From Erythrophleum ivorense (Eukaryota > Streptophyta > Magnoliopsida > Fabales > Fabaceae): 64,000 nt of DNA. Below the pieces are notes generated by a model, which was not told where the DNA came from, did not search any database, and worked only from the letters and a program-made list of their open reading frames with translations. Within the stretch, counting starts at the first letter, position 1, and each line of letters begins with the position of its first letter. The translations under genes were made by a program, and so were the position numbers. Of the stretch, positions 15,001 through 25,500 are shown piece after piece. Location: positions 4,965,001 through 5,029,000 of the forward strand of contig JAIUCV010000002.1 in the NCBI GenBank assembly GCA_026724425.1. Reading direction: 5' to 3'.

Positions 15001-15543
15001 CCTTACCATATAAATCACACAGGATGGATCCCTTGGAGATCCCGTGCAATAGGGCAATTTGCATCTTATTTTTTTAGCATATCAGTTAAAATTTTTAAAG
15101 TATAATTTTTTCTTATATTTACATATTTTATCCTTACATTTTTTATCTTCCTAATTCTAATTTTTAGTCCCTCAAAAAAATTGAAAACAGGTCACTGCAT
15201 GTTACTGCACGTGATCTCCTACTGCAGGAGATCCGCGCTTATAAATCACAACTTCTTTCGTAATAGTTAAAAGTTCAAAAACTAATCCTATTCACTATGA
15301 TTGCACATGCTCAGATCATCTTGTGTTTGATTGAATGGAATTAATTGAGGTAGTTCATTATTCATCTTCAAATAGGTGAACGTGGGTGGTTCTGTTAAAA
15401 ACAAAGGGTGGACCCTCGAAACTGTCGACTACAAAAATGCCTCGGAGCCTGAGGTATTAAGGATTAGGGGTTTTAAGTTCAACAAAATTGAGCAGCTTGA
15501 AGGGAAATACTCTGAGCCGGGTCAATTTTCCTTGGAGCCTTGA
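1..15543 (+). CDS. USP: UDP-sugar pyrophosphorylase, 3' part (six exons)
   Basis: Converts sugar 1-phosphates plus UTP to UDP-sugars and pyrophosphate in the cytosolic sugar salvage pathway. Exons read from splice sites: 1-29 (partial), 623-728, 9866-9925, 10309-10389, 11709-11948 and 15376-15543 (TGA). They join in one frame to 227 residues, the C-terminal part of a protein usually a little over 600 residues. Hallmarks recalled from plant USP are seen in order: [104 protein letters not shown] and [14 protein letters not shown]. All junctions obey GT-AG. The intron 729-9865 is 9.1 kb because of nested transposons; without them it would be about 0.6 kb. The exon set looks intact. The identification is firm; expression across the large intron is not shown. 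Confidence 0.95.
1105..4299 (-). mobile_element. RTE-clade LINE inserted in the copia 3' LTR
   Basis: A non-LTR retrotransposon flanked by an 18-bp target duplication with one mismatch (1087-1104 and 4300-4317, AATAAYTCCAGATTAATA). Its 3' tail on the minus strand is a (TTG)n tract (complement of about 1105-1129), the tail type of plant RTE elements. The coding part runs endonuclease to RT to a C-terminal domain. It interrupts the LTR that otherwise continues at 4318, so it is younger than the copia insertion. It has several frameshifts and stops. Confidence 0.92.
1141..3994 (-). pseudogene. RTE LINE endonuclease/reverse transcriptase ORF, broken
   Basis: Read on the minus strand from 3994. 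The APE-type endonuclease starts [16 protein letters not shown] and continues to CLQETKW. Middle endonuclease remnants lie at 3119-3529. The RT region includes [13 protein letters not shown] (2514-2780), [10 protein letters not shown] and [15 protein letters not shown] (2074-2274), and [11 protein letters not shown] followed by the catalytic box FVDDIVLL (1641-2081), where FVDD stands for the FADD/YADD box. The C-terminal conserved segment with GQGKPRKT and [12 protein letters not shown] ends at 1141. At least four frame breaks or stops separate the blocks, so this is a dead copy. Confidence 0.9.
4789..9073 (-). pseudogene. copia gag-pol polyprotein remnants
   Basis: Broken open frames on the minus strand in the order gag, PR, INT, RT, RH. 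Gag pieces lie at 8145-8700. A CCHC knuckle reads CDHCKHIGH around 8000-8040. A protease-like segment at 7368-7631 reads [11 protein letters not shown], where Asn replaces the Gly expected in the D-S/T-G catalytic triad. An integrase zinc-binding part near 7100-7200 reads [10 protein letters not shown]. The 5565-5927 frame carries the start of RT ([20 protein letters not shown]). The 5089-5313 frame carries the catalytic YVDD box. The 4789-5040 frame is a truncated segment after RT. Reading frames shift repeatedly and the protease triad is altered, so no functional polyprotein is expected. Confidence 0.85.
7680..7820. mobile_element. hAT-like MITE inside the copia gag region
   Basis: About 141 bp with imperfect terminal inverted repeats: left TAAGGTTTTAAATTGCGG, right (complement) GAAGGTTCTAAATTGCGG. 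The probable 8-bp target duplication is GGTATTGT (7672-7679) versus GGTACTGT (7821-7828). It interrupts the copia coding region. A related copy sits at about 62815-62992. Superfamily is inferred from TSD length only. Confidence 0.7.
9106..9376 (-). repeat. 5' LTR of the 849-9376 copia element
   Basis: 271-bp LTR, intact. On the minus strand it begins TGTGGGATTT and ends CTTATCTTCA. The matching 3' LTR is 849-1104 continued at 4318-4341. Confidence 0.9.
9455..9565. repeat. short inverted repeat (hairpin) in USP intron
   Basis: The left arm contains CCAATAAACGTTCATCAAAG and the right arm the near-complement CTTTGATGAATTCTTATTGG, separated by about 25 bases. The arms extend outward with lower match. 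It fits a small MITE or a fold-back structure; nothing indicates a miRNA beyond the shape. Confidence 0.6.
11734..12607 (+). repeat. tandem duplication of USP exon plus intron start
   Basis: Two adjacent units of about 437 bp: 11734-12170 and 12171-12607. The first holds most of the real exon 11709-11948 with its donor site; the second is a diverged copy. Similarity continues through the intronic A/G-rich tract (GGGGAAAGAAAGAGAAA-like) to about 12600. Confidence 0.88.
12171..12386 (+). pseudogene. decayed duplicate of the USP penultimate exon
   Basis: Copy of exon bases 11734-11948, still ending in a GT donor (12387). Two Trp codons have become TAG (VWPR to V-stop-P, ITWK to IT-stop-K), small indels are present, and the acceptor end is missing because duplication began inside the exon. 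It should not be spliced into mRNA. Confidence 0.85.
12608..15375. other. remainder of last USP intron, including a small fold-back
   Basis: AT-rich intron. No convincing coding sequence or complete transposon was identified; 13080-14400 has moderate complexity and may be old retrotransposon debris. At 15026-15234 there is a MITE-like inverted repeat: GGATCCCTTGGAGATCCCGT on the left and, complemented, GGATCTCCTGCAGTAGGAGA on the right, both leading into GGAGATC-CGTGCA. Confidence 0.5.
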
Positions 15544-16186
15544 AGTTACATTTCCCTCATAAACTATTCCTTATTCTTTTTACTCTTTTGCAACTTATCT
15601 TTATGAGCTGGGTTTAGAAGTGCCTTTCCAGCAGTAACATGTTCTATGCAGAGACATTAGAAGTTTTGCGGGGTTTAAAATTTTTTTATTCTTTATAGGG
15701 CAGTTCCTGACTCTCCCTTTCTTTTGGGATTGGTTGGGGAGAAACGGCAGTTGTATGATTCATGTTCATAAGTTTCGTCCCAGTTGGAATAAAAGGATTT
15801 TGCTGATTGCTTAACTTGCCATATATCAGATCGATCTGTCTCACTATTTATATTGTATTCAGGGGACATGTTATGGTTATCATTGAGGTGAAAAACAATT
15901 TTTTTGGCATATGATCTAACACTTTGCAACCCATTCATTTCATTTGTCTAAAATAAACGGTGGTCTTATATTGTGAATTCAGATTTGTGAACATCTGTTT
16001 GCATTAATTATTGTGCATAAGGTGAAGAAAGTCTCAAGAACGGGTTAGGGCGAGAGACCTGTCCCGTGAAAAACAAGTACCAGGAAAAATAACGAGAAAG
16101 AAGGAAATAATGAACGACAGTTTTTTTTTTGGGTCGACGAACGAGAATTTAAAAAAAAAAAAAAACCCCCCAGTGTTTATCTTGCT

Positions 16187-16400
16187 GATGTTAATCATCC
16201 ATAACCCTATTGGCAAATTTTTGGAATGGTCCGGCACATCACCAATTCACCCCCAATCGCAGTAAAAGGAGGTCTCAATTTCATAGTCTCATGTCTTGAC
16301 ACGTGTTCCTCATGATAAGGCCAAAGGAAGGCCACCAACAAACACACTGATGACCGAACGCTCATTAGAAATCCTTTTGTTACATTATTACCAAAGTTAC
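16187..16400 (+). promoter_or_regulatory. NDHM 5' flank, partly duplicated upstream of CML44
   Basis: This flank shares ordered landmarks with 17911-18640: TTAATCATCCAT, ATTCACCCCCAATC and CATGATAAG followed by CCAAGGAA-like sequence. A G-box CACGTG lies at about 16300-16305. In the second copy the landmarks are pushed apart by a MITE and AT-rich DNA. No TATA box was assigned with confidence. Confidence 0.55.
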
Positions 16401-16505
16401 GCACACAGACATACTACTCTTATCCATAGCAGGAGGAACTTACCACCACTAAACTAAATTAAATTTAAACTCCCTATCTCTACGATGCTACAATAGCATT
16501 CAGCC

Positions 16506-17472
16506 ATGGCCACAAGTTTCTCCTGCACGCTTTCAACGAAATTATCCATGGTGGGTTTGATTGGTTGCAGAAGAGAATTGAGAAACAGGAAAGCATTTTC
16601 CATTTCAGCTCAACAACAAATAGAAGCTGAGGAGGAAGTGAAGGTACAACAAGAGCAAGCACCAGGAGACACCGGCAGTCAGAATGTGAAGCCGAAAGGA
16701 ACAAAACCAAGGCCAGTGGAACCGCAACTGAATGTAAAGAGCAAAAACATGAGCAGGGAATATGGAGGACAGTGGCTTAGCAGCGCCACCCGCCATGTGA
16801 GGATCTATGCAGCATATATCGATCCTGTGACTTGTGAATTTGATCAGACCCAGATGGATAAGCTCACCCTTATTCTTGATCCCACTGACGAGTTTGTGTG
16901 GAATCCTGACACTTGCTATAAGGTTTACTCTTACTTCCAAGAGCTTGTCGATCACTACGAGGTAATTGTTTCCAACTTCTCATAATTAAACCTCTAACCT
17001 TTAATTCCACTTTGTGTGGCTTTTGGTAAAGCTTGTTGTGTGCGAGTTCAATTTTTATATTTCTGTAGTACTGGATAATTAATATTATTGTTTGTTATAA
17101 ATTATCATGTAATCTAATTGTCAAAACAATGTAATTTAGTTTTAAATCATGATTAAGTTGGATCTTTAATTTTTAATAGAATTCCATATTTGTCAAACTC
17201 AAAAAAAAGAAGAAGTAATGCTCAATAAATATTTCGGTCGTGTATGATGAATTGTGACCAAGCTTTGATACAAATTAATTAAGCAGGGCGCTCCTTTGAC
17301 GGAATACACGCTTCGCCTGATAGGTTCAGACATAGAGCACTACATAAGGAAACTACTATACGATGGGGAAATCAAGTACAACATGAACGCAAAGGTACTT
17401 AATTTCAGCATGGGCAAGCCACGCATTATGTTCAATAGTAATGATGTTCCAACTCAGGAGGCGCTTGAGTAA
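16506..17472 (+). CDS. NDHM: chloroplast NDH complex subunit M
   Basis: Nuclear-encoded subunit of the thylakoid NAD(P)H dehydrogenase-like complex, which drives cyclic electron flow around photosystem I. Two exons, 16506-16961 and 17287-17472 (TAA), joined in phase 0, give 213 residues. The first 45 or so residues are rich in Ser, Arg and small residues with few acids (MATSFSCTLSTKLSM), as in a plastid transit peptide. A variable linker follows, then the conserved core NVKSKNMSREYGGQWLS, RHVRIYAAYIDP, LTLILDPTDEFVWNPDTC, YFQELVDHYEGAPLTEYTL and IRKLLYDGEIKYNMNAKVLN, which matches plant NdhM as I recall it. Length is normal and the frame intact. The 3' flank carries a relic of a neighbouring CML gene. 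Confidence 0.95.
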
Positions 17473-17507
17473 TCTTTTATAGAATACACCAATTTCGATG
17501 CCTAGGA

Positions 17508-17800
17508 TTTTGTGTATACCATAGCGATTTCGAATGGCAGCTTGATTTCGAGGAATTCAAGAACATGATGCTAGCTGCTTACTAGCTACTTCATGATTCG
17601 TTTGTTTTGTAATTTGCATTTTGATTTTTCCCTCTATATATAGAAGTAAAATGATCATGATTTGATCAATAACTTAGAAACTTTTGTGTAAATATTGTAT
17701 GTAATCGCAATGGCTGCTAAATTTTTGTATGGTTAACCCATTGGAACTGAAGCAGAGTATATTGATACTGCAGCGTTACATTCATTTTCTTAATGGGCTG
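17508..17800 (+). pseudogene. 3'-end relic of a CML44-like gene behind NDHM
   Basis: From about 17508 the sequence parallels the last EF-hand and 3' UTR of the CML44-like gene (19680-20000). One frame reads QLDFEEFKNMMLAAY and then TAG, against QLDFEEFKDMMLLAA in the intact gene. UTR similarity continues with CATTGGAACTGAAGCAG and TTGATACTGCAG in both. The upstream nine tenths of the gene are missing. It now lies within 40 bp of the NDHM stop codon and may form part of the NDHM 3' UTR. Confidence 0.85.
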
Positions 17801-17910
17801 TGTCCTCTTCTCTGGGCCATTGCTACTCTGAAAAAGAAAAACACTGAAAAGAAATGACATGATGGTCGAAAGAATTCAAAAACAAAAGCTCTATTGCTAC
17901 TCTATAGTTG

Positions 17911-18640
17911 ATGGTATTAATCATCCATGCCATGATCTAGACTTCAGTTTTGAATTTAATTCTATTTAAAAATTTATCAAAATTTGAACTCCAATTTAAC
18001 CCAACATAGATAAGAAGCTCACCATTCACCCCCAATCTAAATAAAATCATATTTATAAGTTTGTTTGATTATGTTTTTGTTTTAATATTTTTAAAACATA
18101 TATTTTTTAAAATAAATTTTGAGAACAAAAAAATTAAAAAATTTGTTTGAATCACTATTTTAAAATTTTATTATTTATTATTATTTTTTTAATTTTACAA
18201 AATAAAAGTTATAAAACACTTAAAAAATATTTTAATTTTTTTATTTCTGAAAATAAAATTTTATTTGTTTGTTTTATAAAATATTTTATTAAAAATACAT
18301 TATTAAATAAATTTTTTTATTTTTAAAAATAAAAAACTATTTTAAAAATAAAAAACCAAACAGACTTATAAGCTCTAATCTAAACACGTGTTTTATTTGA
18401 TAAGGGACAATTTTTACATATAAAAAAAAATATCATATCATTTATATATATAATAATTAAAATTTATTTTATACGTAAATTTTATTTATATTACACATAA
18501 ATTTTATATATAAATTAAATTCTAACCTCTAATTATACCATATGCGTCCAAGATAATTTCCATGATAAGACCCAAGGAAAGAAGAGCACCACACACGCAC
18601 TGTCACGCTGAACACGTCTTTGCATGCTTTTGGAAGTCTA
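17911..18640 (+). repeat. second copy of the NDHM 5'-flank segment, interrupted
   Basis: Diverged copy of 16187-16400. Landmarks TTAATCATCCAT (about 17918), ATTCACCCCCAATC (about 18024) and CATGATAAGACCCAAGG (about 18561) are in the same order. A MITE (18054-18370) and AT-rich sequence separate them. No NDHM coding remnant is visible after it. Confidence 0.55.
18054..18370. mobile_element. AT-rich MITE (family shared with 58.0 kb)
   Basis: About 317 bp with ends TATAAGTTTGTTTGATT and, complemented, TATAAGTCTGTTTGGTT. The interior is almost only A and T. A second member lies at about 58015-58324 with the same internal landmark AATTTTACAAAATAAAAGTT. No coding capacity. Superfamily uncertain. 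Confidence 0.65.
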
Positions 18641-19185
18641 AATTTACTAAAATGCACACACCGCTCATTTGAAACAAGAATCGTGGTGAAAGTGACCTGT
18701 GGCACTGCCCAATTGTAACAAGTTAGGCATCTATATAGTTGATAAACAAAATATCGTGCTCCAGAAAATTCGAGAATTCGATATGCAGAAGGTTTACCCA
18801 ATTGCTAGCATCGAAAGTTGCTTTCAAAGCACAGGGTGCGAAACTTCCCATAAGTTGCCTTAAAGGGGTTGGACCATTCTCATTTATAATCCACGTCATA
18901 ATTTATTGGAAAACTGCAGCGGAAGATTTTACAATTAAAAATATTTATACTGAAGAATTTTAAATTTTAGAATTATTTTAAAAGATTTAAAAATTAAAAT
19001 TTTTTATTTGAAGTTTTAAATTTTAATTTTTAAATCTTTTTAAATAATTTTAAAATTTAAAATCTTTAATTATAAATATCTTTAACTTTTAACTGTAATT
19101 TTCACTTATTTATTTGGTAATCAACTTTCGGCCTCACTTTGTACGTCTTCCGTACACAACAAAAAAGAACATCACTATTTGTGCC

Positions 19186-19194
19186 TATATATAT
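19186..19194 (+). promoter_or_regulatory. TATA box of the CML44-like gene
   Basis: TATATATAT about 100 bp before the chosen start codon, in a suitable position for a short 5' UTR. Confidence 0.5.
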
Positions 19195-19291
19195 ACACCC
19201 TCATATGTATTAGCATGTAGTTGCATTGACCCGAAAGAAGAGAAATTAGCCTATTCTTATTATCACATACCCTTTGATGTCCTTACTGAAT

Positions 19292-19768
19292 ATGTCTCCC
19301 CTTACACCCACTGACTTGCAGCGAATTTTTGAGAAGCTGGACATGAATGAGGATGGCTTCGTGAGCGTTGAAGAGCTAAACTGGCTGCTCGAGAAGATAG
19401 GTTTTCAGTTTAGCCCTGAGGAGCTGGAATCTCTAGTAGGAAAAAAGAGCCTCGACTTCAATGAGTTCTTGTTCTTTTGGGAGTCCATATCGAAGCAGAA
19501 GAATACTGGGGAGAACAAAGGAGGCGAAGATGATGATGATGAGATTAAGGATGTGGAGAGCGACCTTGCGAAGGCTTTCAAGGTGTTCGATTTGGATGGA
19601 GATGGGTTTATCACAAGCCGAGAGCTGGAGTGTGTGTTGAAGAGGCTTGGCTTGTGGGACGACAGAAATGGCAAGGATTGCAAAAGCATGATTTGCGTAT
19701 TCGACAACAATTCAGATGGCCAGCTTGATTTCGAGGAGTTTAAGGACATGATGCTGCTAGCTGCTTGA
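19292..19768 (+). CDS. CML44: calmodulin-like protein, CML44 type
   Basis: Small acidic EF-hand calcium sensor without introns, 158 residues. EF-hand loop 1 is DMNEDGFVSVEE (17-28), loop 3 DLDGDGFITSRE (100-111) and loop 4 DNNSDGQLDFEE (138-149). The second site (around KKSLDFNEF, 51-59) has no complete loop, as in the Arabidopsis CML44 protein I recall, which also starts MSP and ends DFEEFKNMI. An acidic run (EDDDDE) at 79-84 lies in the linker. I chose the ATG at 19292 because MSPLTPTDLQRIF matches the family start; an in-frame ATG at 19277 would add MSLLN. No targeting signal is evident. A truncated duplicate lies at 17508-17800. Confidence 0.92.
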   Translation: MSPLTPTDLQRIFEKLDMNEDGFVSVEELNWLLEKIGFQFSPEELESLVGKKSLDFNEFLFFWESISKQKNTGENKGGEDDDDEIKDVESDLAKAFKVFDLDGDGFITSRELECVLKRLGLWDDRNGKDCKSMICVFDNNSDGQLDFEEFKDMMLLAA

Positions 19769-19999
19769 TTCCTTTGTTTTGTACAGAGTTTTAATTTCTC
19801 GTTCAATATCTATGAAAAAGACCATCATCGTTCGGTCTATATAACCTGGACCTTTTTGTATATATACATATCTGATATGTGGTGGCAATGGCAATAATCG
19901 CTGTTTTCCAATTCATAATCTATATTTCTATTGGTAAATTTGATATGGTTAATGACAAAACATTGGAACTGAAGCAGGTATTTAATTGATACTGCAGAG

Positions 20000-22171
20000 T
20001 TATATATATTCAATCAAGGTGTGTTCTAACGGTGAGAATTTGTGAATAATTAATAAGAGATTTTACTTTAAATATCTGTTCTGTCATACTTAAAAAGAAA
20101 AATTAGAATGGGATTCTGTGTATTGTACGAAATTCAAAAAAAGAAAGCAACAATAAAAAAATAATAACACGCAACTTAAAGCAAGGTCATTAATTAAATG
20201 ACTTAACACAAATGTTATTAGAGTAAATCTCTTTTAAAGTTTATATATATATATATATATATATGTAAGATATTCAATATTTTAATAGCTAGTATGATAC
20301 TTTTTGTTAAGCAGGTGGCATTTCTAATTATTAATTAAGATGAAAACAGGTAGATATTGGATATGACGGTAGCTAGGGTTAACTGCTGATATGCTTTGAT
20401 CATAAATGCTTTTATATATTCACAAGATAAACTGAGATTACGTAATTAATTAACAATGTAAAATATGTTTCTCCCTTAGCTTTTCATTCATGTTATTTCA
20501 AACTTGTAATCTTCCCATTTATTGTTTAGATGGAGATCGATGGAAAGAATGATGTCATTTGCAGAGAAAAATCCTTCAACCATCTCCCGGAAAAGTCTAG
20601 CATCTTCTAATAGAAAATGTCTTGATGTGCATTCCAACTTGTGATTTATGTAATAAGCTAGTCGCGTAAAAATGATAGCCAAAGACATAATAACCAGGGA
20701 TATGTTGACTTCAACCGTAGGTTTTTCTGCCACCTAATTATAATCGAAGATTTTTTATAAACCATGGGCGGGGGTGTGCATACCGTGGCAAATATAATAG
20801 GTTGGCTGAAGTATAAGTCGGAAAAAAATAATTGACGTTCTAAACTGGTTAATTATATAGTCAAAAAGATGGAATCTTATGGTTGTTATAACCATAAGTC
20901 ATAGGATGCCATAAATTAGTTGTCATTTGTGAGTCAAGAGGATAATTTATGAGGAAACTGCTTAACTGGGTGTATGGCGTGATATGCTTTCATAACGGAT
21001 GTCACCACCAAGCATGGAGCCCATTGGAACTCAGATTTAGATTTTTTGTCAAATTTATCTCTCCATCAAAATTTGATGGTCAAGATTGTATTTTTTAAAA
21101 TAATATATAAGATTTTATTATTGATTATTAGTTGCTGACAAATCTAACGATTCAAATTTTAGTGGAGAGACAATAGAGAGAGAATTTAGTTGAGAAAATT
21201 CAATTCCTTAAAACACATATGCATTGCAATCAACTTGTTTTTGCTGCCAAGTTCTCAAAGTTTGTGATCTTTGACAATTTCTTCTTTTTTTTTTTTCTCC
21301 TAAATTTTTTTATGGTTATTCATTCAAAGCCTGTTTGGTCAAGCTTGTGAACAGAAACAAAAAAAAAGCTTTTTACTTTTTAAAAGTGCATTTATTTCAG
21401 TATAATGTAGTGTTTGGTGAAACTATTAAAAAAATTTAAGTTGCTTCTCAATGGTATCAAAAGCAGTTGTTTTCTAGTGAGAAAGAAGTAAAAAAAAAAA
21501 TGAAATTTTTTCTTTTTAAAATAGAATCAGAAGCAGGATTTTTTTGGAAAAAAAAAACAAAAATATCCTTAGTCAAATTGATCATTTACCATAACTACTC
21601 TAACTATTTTTACCTTATGTTTACAATTGCTTCTTTTCATATATAATTTTACTGTCAAAAACATTTTTTTTTTTTTGGAAAAAATTGTTAGATACTAGAT
21701 TATTTTTTAAATATCACTAAAAACGCTTATAAAACGACGTTGCTAAACACAAACCACTTCTCCTCTATAATACTTTAAAAAACAAAAATTATTTCAAACA
21801 AGTTAAAATATCCGACAATCTTAAGGGACTACACACCAAAACCAACATTGAAAGACGTCAATCTTTCTAACAATTATTTTATATATTAACCAAATGTTTG
21901 TTAAAATTCATTCTTCATATTTAAGTTTTAAGATGGATTGTAAATTTATGAACAAGGCAATAAATTATGAAATGAGCAAGAAATATAATAGATAGGGCAC
22001 ATATTGTTTTAGACCACAAAAAAAGTATGGATACTTTATGCATCAAACTTCAATAGAGATAATTAATTGTAATGATCATTTAAGAGTATATGTAAAAGTT
22101 AAAACATGCGTGTTTCCCAGTGATCCCATGAATTGAGTTGAAATTTATATGAATGACTTGAGTAGACATAT
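20000..22171. other. AT-rich intergenic region
   Basis: Apart from the doubtful ORF at 20488-20733 no gene is seen. It contains a short (TA)n tract near 20245-20265. A possible old MITE lies at about 21330-21850: it opens with GCCTGTTTGGTC and is rich in A/T runs, and no clear ends or TSD were found. Confidence 0.5.
20488..20733 (-). CDS. hypothetical ORF or exon, unrecognised
   Basis: 81-codon open frame on the minus strand without an ATG at its start (first codon GTG, preceded by AG, so it could be an internal or last exon). It encodes a short hydrophobic stretch (VNISLVIMSLAIIFTRLAYY) followed by a polar tail ending WEDYKFEIT. Base composition is slightly less AT-rich than the surroundings. 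I do not recognise the family and no partner exon is evident. Confidence 0.2.
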   Translation of the reverse strand: MAEKPTVEVNISLVIMSLAIIFTRLAYYINHKLECTSRHFLLEDARLFREMVEGFFSANDIILSIDLHLNNKWEDYKFEIT

Positions 22172-22480
22172 TGTAATGATGCTTTCAAATCTCAAAATCC
22201 AAATCCCACATTAGATAGAACTCAGATGAGAAGGAAATTCCTCATATATAAAAGAAGAGATAAGTCCTACATCGAGTAGAATTGGGTTGGGAGTGGGATT
22301 GTTTATATATATAAAGAAGGCTTTTATAGTTATATCATGTACCTTGTATCATTCAGTCTCAATAGTATAAAGTTTTTTTCTCCCTACCCGTGGACGTAGG
22401 CCACATTGGCCGAACCACGTTAATTTTTTGTATCATTATTTCTTTTGTCTATACTTTCTTAATACTGCCAATTCACAACA
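22172..22480 (+). repeat. 5' LTR
   Basis: 309-bp LTR beginning TGTAATGATGC. It contains a TATATAAA-like box (about 22244) and ends CACAACA next to the tRNA-Met primer site. Confidence 0.93.
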
Positions 22481-22573
22481 ATTGGTATCAGAGCCAGGTT
22501 CCTTGGCTAGGGTCCTTGGTTTAGATTCAGGATACTTGGCTAGGCTTTTGGCTTAAGTTTTTTTTACTAAAAG

Positions 22574-25500
22574 ATGGCGTCTCACAAATTTGATATTAAG
22601 AAATTCAATGGGTCAAATGATTTCATATTGTGGAAGGTGAAGATGTGGGCAATTCTAGTTCAACAAGGGTGCGTAGTAGCGATAGATGGAGAAGGAAGGT
22701 TGTTCGAGAATTTAAAGGTGGAAGAAAGGACGGGGATTTTGGCGAAGGCTCATAGTGCCATCCTATTGAATTTGACGGATGAAGTCTTGAGGGAGGTTGT
22801 AGACGAAACTTCTGCGGCTTCGTTATAGAAAACATTAGAAAGCAAGTACCAGAGAAAATCCCTGATGAATCGGTTATATCAGAAGCAACGATTATATACC
22901 CTTAGGATGTCAGAAAGTACACCGGTAAGAAATTATATTGACAATTTTAACTGAATTATTTTAGATCTTCAAGGAGTCGGGGTTAAAATTGAGAAAGAGG
23001 ACTAGACAATAATTCTTTTATGCTCGTTGCCTAGTTCATATGAAAACTTTTATTGATATGATGCTTTATGGGAAAGATAATATCTCGGTTGGTGATGAAG
23101 GATGTTTTACAATCAAAGGAACTGAAGAGGATGGTGCTTGGGTCCGATGAAAAAGCATCAGATATGGGTTTGGTAATGAATAAAGGCAGGAGCAAAGAGA
23201 AGGATAAAGGTAATCAAAGTAAGTCCCGCTCGAAGTCAAGGTCTAAGGGGCAACTATGGTGCTTTAAATGTAAGAAAAATGAGCATTTAAAGAAGGATTG
23301 TCCACAGTGAAAAAAGGGAAACAATCAGAAAGAATCAAATGGTAAAACAAATGCCTCAGTGGTTCAGGACAGTTCAGATGAGGGTGATGATGGAGATGTT
23401 CTGACGATTAGTACCTTAAATTCTGCAAATACTTAGGTCATGGATACTGGAACTTCTTATCACATGACTTTCACAAAGAAGTTGTTTACTTTTTTTAAGG
23501 AGTGGAAAGGCAGTGTGAAATTGGAAGATGATTAGGAGCTTAGTGTTGAAAGCAGTAGGTCAATGCAGGTAAAAATGTTTGATAATATGGTTAGAACATT
23601 TGATAATGATATATCCTTGGGCTACGAAAAAATTTGATTTCTCTGGATGCTTTGGATAAGTAAGGATACAATTTTTCTGGCGAGAGTGGATAAGTAAAGA
23701 TTTCTAGAGGTGCTCTAATAGTGATGAAGGGTAGACTTCAGCATGGGGTCTATATACTCATTGAAAACTCAGTAATGAGCACTATGATAGTTTCTAATTT
23801 TTTAAAAGAACAATGATCAAACAGAGTTATGGCATCGATGACTATGATACATGAATGAGAAAGGATTAGCAGTGTTGCGAAAGCAAGAGTTGTTAGAGGG
23901 CGTGGAAACTGAAAAGTTGAAGTTATGTGAAACTTGTGTCAAGGGCAAACAACGCAGAGTCAAATTCAGTTCGGGAAAGCATACCTCCACTGATATCCTT
24001 GAATATATACATTCAGACTTGTGGGGTCCTTCTCTAATTGAGTCTCATGGAGGGTGTAGATACTTTGTGACATTTATTGATAATTACTCCAGAAAAGTGT
24101 GGGTATATTTTCTAAGAAAAAAAGGATGAAGTATTTGAGAAGTTCAAAGGGTGGAAGACTATGATTGAGAAGCGTACTATGAAGCAAGTCAAGACATTCA
24201 GAACTGATAATGGGTTGAAATTCTATAATACACCATTTGATGAATTTTGTAAGAAAGAAAGTATAGTGAGATACCACACTGTACGGCACACACCACCACA
24301 CAAATGGTGTAACAGAGTGGATGAACTAAACGCTTCTGCAACGCGCAAGATGTATGCAGCTGAGTGCTAATCTTCCTAAGCAATTTTGGGCTGAAGTAGT
24401 TAACACTATAACCTATCTAGTGAATAGATTTTTATCAACTGTAATTGATTTGAAAACTCCACAAGAGGTGTGATACGATACCTTCAGACTATTCTAGTTT
24501 AAAGATATTTGGATGCCCGACATATACTCATGTGAATGATGGTAAATTGGAGGCGAGGCTAATGAAGTGTATATTTTTAAGGTATGCAACTGGTGTGAAG
24601 GGGTATAGACTGTGGTGTACAAAATAGGACAGGACCTCGAAATTCATTATTAGTAGAGATGTGACGTTTGATGAATCTGTTATGTTCAACCAGAATGAGG
24701 AACTTGATGATCTTACAGGAAAAGATCTAAGTGTTAATCAGAATGTGGAGTTTGAGGTGGAGACTTCAAGGACAAATAAGAGCTTTGTAGACTAACCTGA
24801 AGATTTGCAGGAAGAGTAGCAAAGTATAGCAACAAGGAGAGAAAGAAGAGAAAATAAAAAACCTATCAGGTATGCAAACTGTGTGAATTTTGTTGATACT
24901 AACCCTGTTGCATATGCACTGACAGTGGTAAAAAGCATTGATGTTGAGGAGCTGCAGTCCTACAAAGAGGCAGTCCAAAGTAAGGAGGCAACTGACTAGT
25001 TACTAGTTATGAATGAAGAAATATAGTCCCTATCAAAAAATGGGACTTGAGAGCTGGTACCTCTACCAAAAGGTATAAATCCTGTAGGATGCAAGTGGGT
25101 ATATAAGAAGAAGGAAAGGATTCCTGAAGTTGAGCCGGCAAAGTTCAAGGTGAGACTTGTAGTGAAGGGGTTCTCACAAAAGGAGGGTATAGACTACCAT
25201 GAAGTATTATCTCCAGTTGCGAAGCATAAGACCATTCAGGTTCTTCTAGCCATAGTAAGTGCATTTAATTTAGAGTTGGAGCAACTTGATGTGAAGATGG
25301 CATTCTTACATGAGAATCGAGGATATCTACATAACTTAACCTAAGAGGTTTCAAGATCCTGAAAAAAAAAAGAGTATGTTTACCTGTTGAAGAAGTCATT
25401 ATATGGCTTAAAGTAGTCACTCAGGCAGTGGTATAAGAGGTTTGATACTTTTATGATTTTTAAAGAATTTACTCGTAACCCGTTTGATAGTTGTGTGTAT

